Source of the DNA: DATEFF01 sp964586395
GTDB lineage: Bacteria; Patescibacteriota; Saccharimonadia; Saccharimonadales; EFPC-124
Assembly (NCBI GenBank): GCA_964586395.1
Contig: CAZPGP010000017.1
Span: 1 to 20,571, forward strand
Direction: 5' to 3'
Length of the DNA: 20,571 bases
Shown here piece after piece: positions 20,195-20,571 of this stretch. Numbering within the stretch: the stretch's first letter is position 1; the number at the start of each line of letters is the position of its first letter. Under the pieces are notes generated by a model that was not told the DNA's origin, searched no databases, and saw only the letters and a list, made by a program, of their open reading frames with translations. Made by a program: the position numbers and the translations under genes.

Positions 20195-20459
20195 CAGGGA
20201 CGGTCCTTTCGGCTGTGATGGCTTGCTCTGTAAATCTCTGTCGTTCTGAAGTGATGAAATCTGCCAGGACGTTTATGACTTGACGGTAATTCTGTCGATG
20301 ACTGCGACAGATGAAGGTTAGCTCGCCATCGGCGTTGTAGGGGCCGACGCTTGCATCTTCTGCATCAATGGGTTGGTTGCAGACGGTGCATTTTGTTGTC
20401 GCAAAAACGAGAAGCGGTAATATTTGATGTTTGTCCTGAATGATGGTATGGTTTGTCAT
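20175..20459 (-). CDS. Small zinc-finger-like protein, 94 aa
   Basis: A CxxC (Cys24, Cys27 in TKCTVCNQP) and a CxxH (Cys51, His54 in FICRSHRQN), 23 residues apart, suggest one structural zinc site. The C-terminal half is a helix (YRQVINVLADFITSERQRF). The ATG at 20459 is chosen because ACAAGG lies 8 nt upstream. The frame is open to 20504, but that start lies inside the operator. The protein could bind DNA or a partner, but there is no family match from memory. It is the first gene of the pair that overlaps the 19745-20194 gene, and its promoter (TTGACA at 20532-20527, 18-nt spacer, TAACAT at 20508-20503, minus strand) is covered by the TGTTACG inverted repeat. Confidence 0.75.
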   Translation of the reverse strand: MTNHTIIQDKHQILPLLVFATTKCTVCNQPIDAEDASVGPYNADGELTFICRSHRQNYRQVINVLADFITSERQRFTEQAITAERTVPDAWFLH

Positions 20460-20500
20460 AGCAGCAACCTTGTAATTTTTAGAAACCATTAATTTTGCCC

Positions 20501-20529
20501 ACATGTTACGTTTGTCTGGCGTAACATGT
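20501..20529. promoter_or_regulatory. TGTTACG-N9-CGTAACA inverted repeat over a divergent promoter
   Basis: ACATGTTACG and CGTAACATGT form perfect 10-bp arms around 9 bases. On the minus strand the repeat coincides with the spacer and -10 of TTGACA-18-TAACAT. On the plus strand it contains TTGTCT (20512-20517), which pairs with TAAAGT (20536-20541, spacer 18) for the gene starting at 20552. One bound protein would therefore control both directions. Confidence 0.8.
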
Positions 20530-20551
20530 CAACAATAAAGTTAAGATTTTT

Positions 20552-20571
20552 ATGGCCACATACTTCAAGAA
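20552..20571 (+). CDS. Start of a gene beginning MATYFK, cut by the right edge
   Basis: Only six codons are visible. They encode MATYFK, close to MKYFK at the start of the HTH-methyltransferase protein. The gene lies behind the same type of inverted repeat as that gene, 10 nt after a TAAAGT -10. A paralogous HTH-containing protein is the obvious guess and cannot be tested inside this window. Confidence 0.55.

Noticed and set aside
1..20571. CRISPR arrays, insertion sequences, integrases, replication origin
   Set aside because: No regularly spaced direct repeats, transposase or integrase motifs, terminal inverted repeats or DnaA-box cluster were seen on either strand.

Overview
The window is about 20.6 kb of dense bacterial chromosome. 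It carries 23 complete protein genes, the first codons of two more at the edges, and four isolated tRNA genes. The best guess for the organism is a member of the Candidate Phyla Radiation, probably Ca. Saccharibacteria. This is an inference from small monocistronic units, many apparently leaderless starts, TG-extended -10 boxes, UGA read as an ordinary stop, and a mix of uncharacterised small proteins with actinobacteria-like GC-rich genes. No rRNA or ribosomal protein is present to settle it.

Layout. 1-3900: a GC-rich membrane protein gene (136-687, minus), a GlcD/D-lactate-dehydrogenase-type FAD oxidase followed by a CBU_0592-like small membrane protein (840-2737), and a GH3 beta-N-acetylhexosaminidase-like lipoprotein (minus, to 3886). 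4016-9092: tRNA-Leu(CAG), a membrane-anchored Ig-plus-propeller protein, a MazG-like pyrophosphohydrolase, an unknown GC-rich gene, tRNA-Val(UAC), D-Ala-D-Ala ligase, a slipin/SPFH protein and tRNA-Phe(GAA). 9161-12382: an orphan phage-tail-fibre-like protein, an MFS transporter, another unknown GC-rich gene, a structurally odd tRNA-Gly(GCC) and a DUF1801 protein. 12480-15363: a four-gene operon of PadR regulator, HAAS-pentapeptide-repeat fusion, DrrA-like ATPase and ABC-2 permease, closed by a classical terminator. 15471-17308: a DUF2975/YozG-type pair, then a copper-type operon (DUF4396, CsoR, DUF305) with a perfect CsoR palindrome between -35 and -10. 17366-20571: a Pr6Pr-like membrane protein, a small unknown, and a locus built around an HTH-EgtD-like methyltransferase fusion, two overlapping unknown genes and the start of a further gene beginning MATYFK.

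Most interesting. (1) The two genes beginning M(AT)KYFK/MATYFK each have the same inverted repeat, TGTTACR-N9-YGTAACA, in the promoter. A third copy with N10 forms the leader of tRNA-Phe. Together with the HTH-methyltransferase fusion and the zinc-finger-like partner this looks like an undescribed co-regulated module. (2) tRNA-Gly replaces the near-universal G19-C56 elbow pair by U19-A56, a compensated double change. (3) A pentapeptide-repeat helix replaces the usual output of a PadR/HAAS/ABC operon. (4) GC-rich single-gene cassettes, each closed by a long hairpin without a U-tract, are interleaved with the native genes and may be horizontally acquired.
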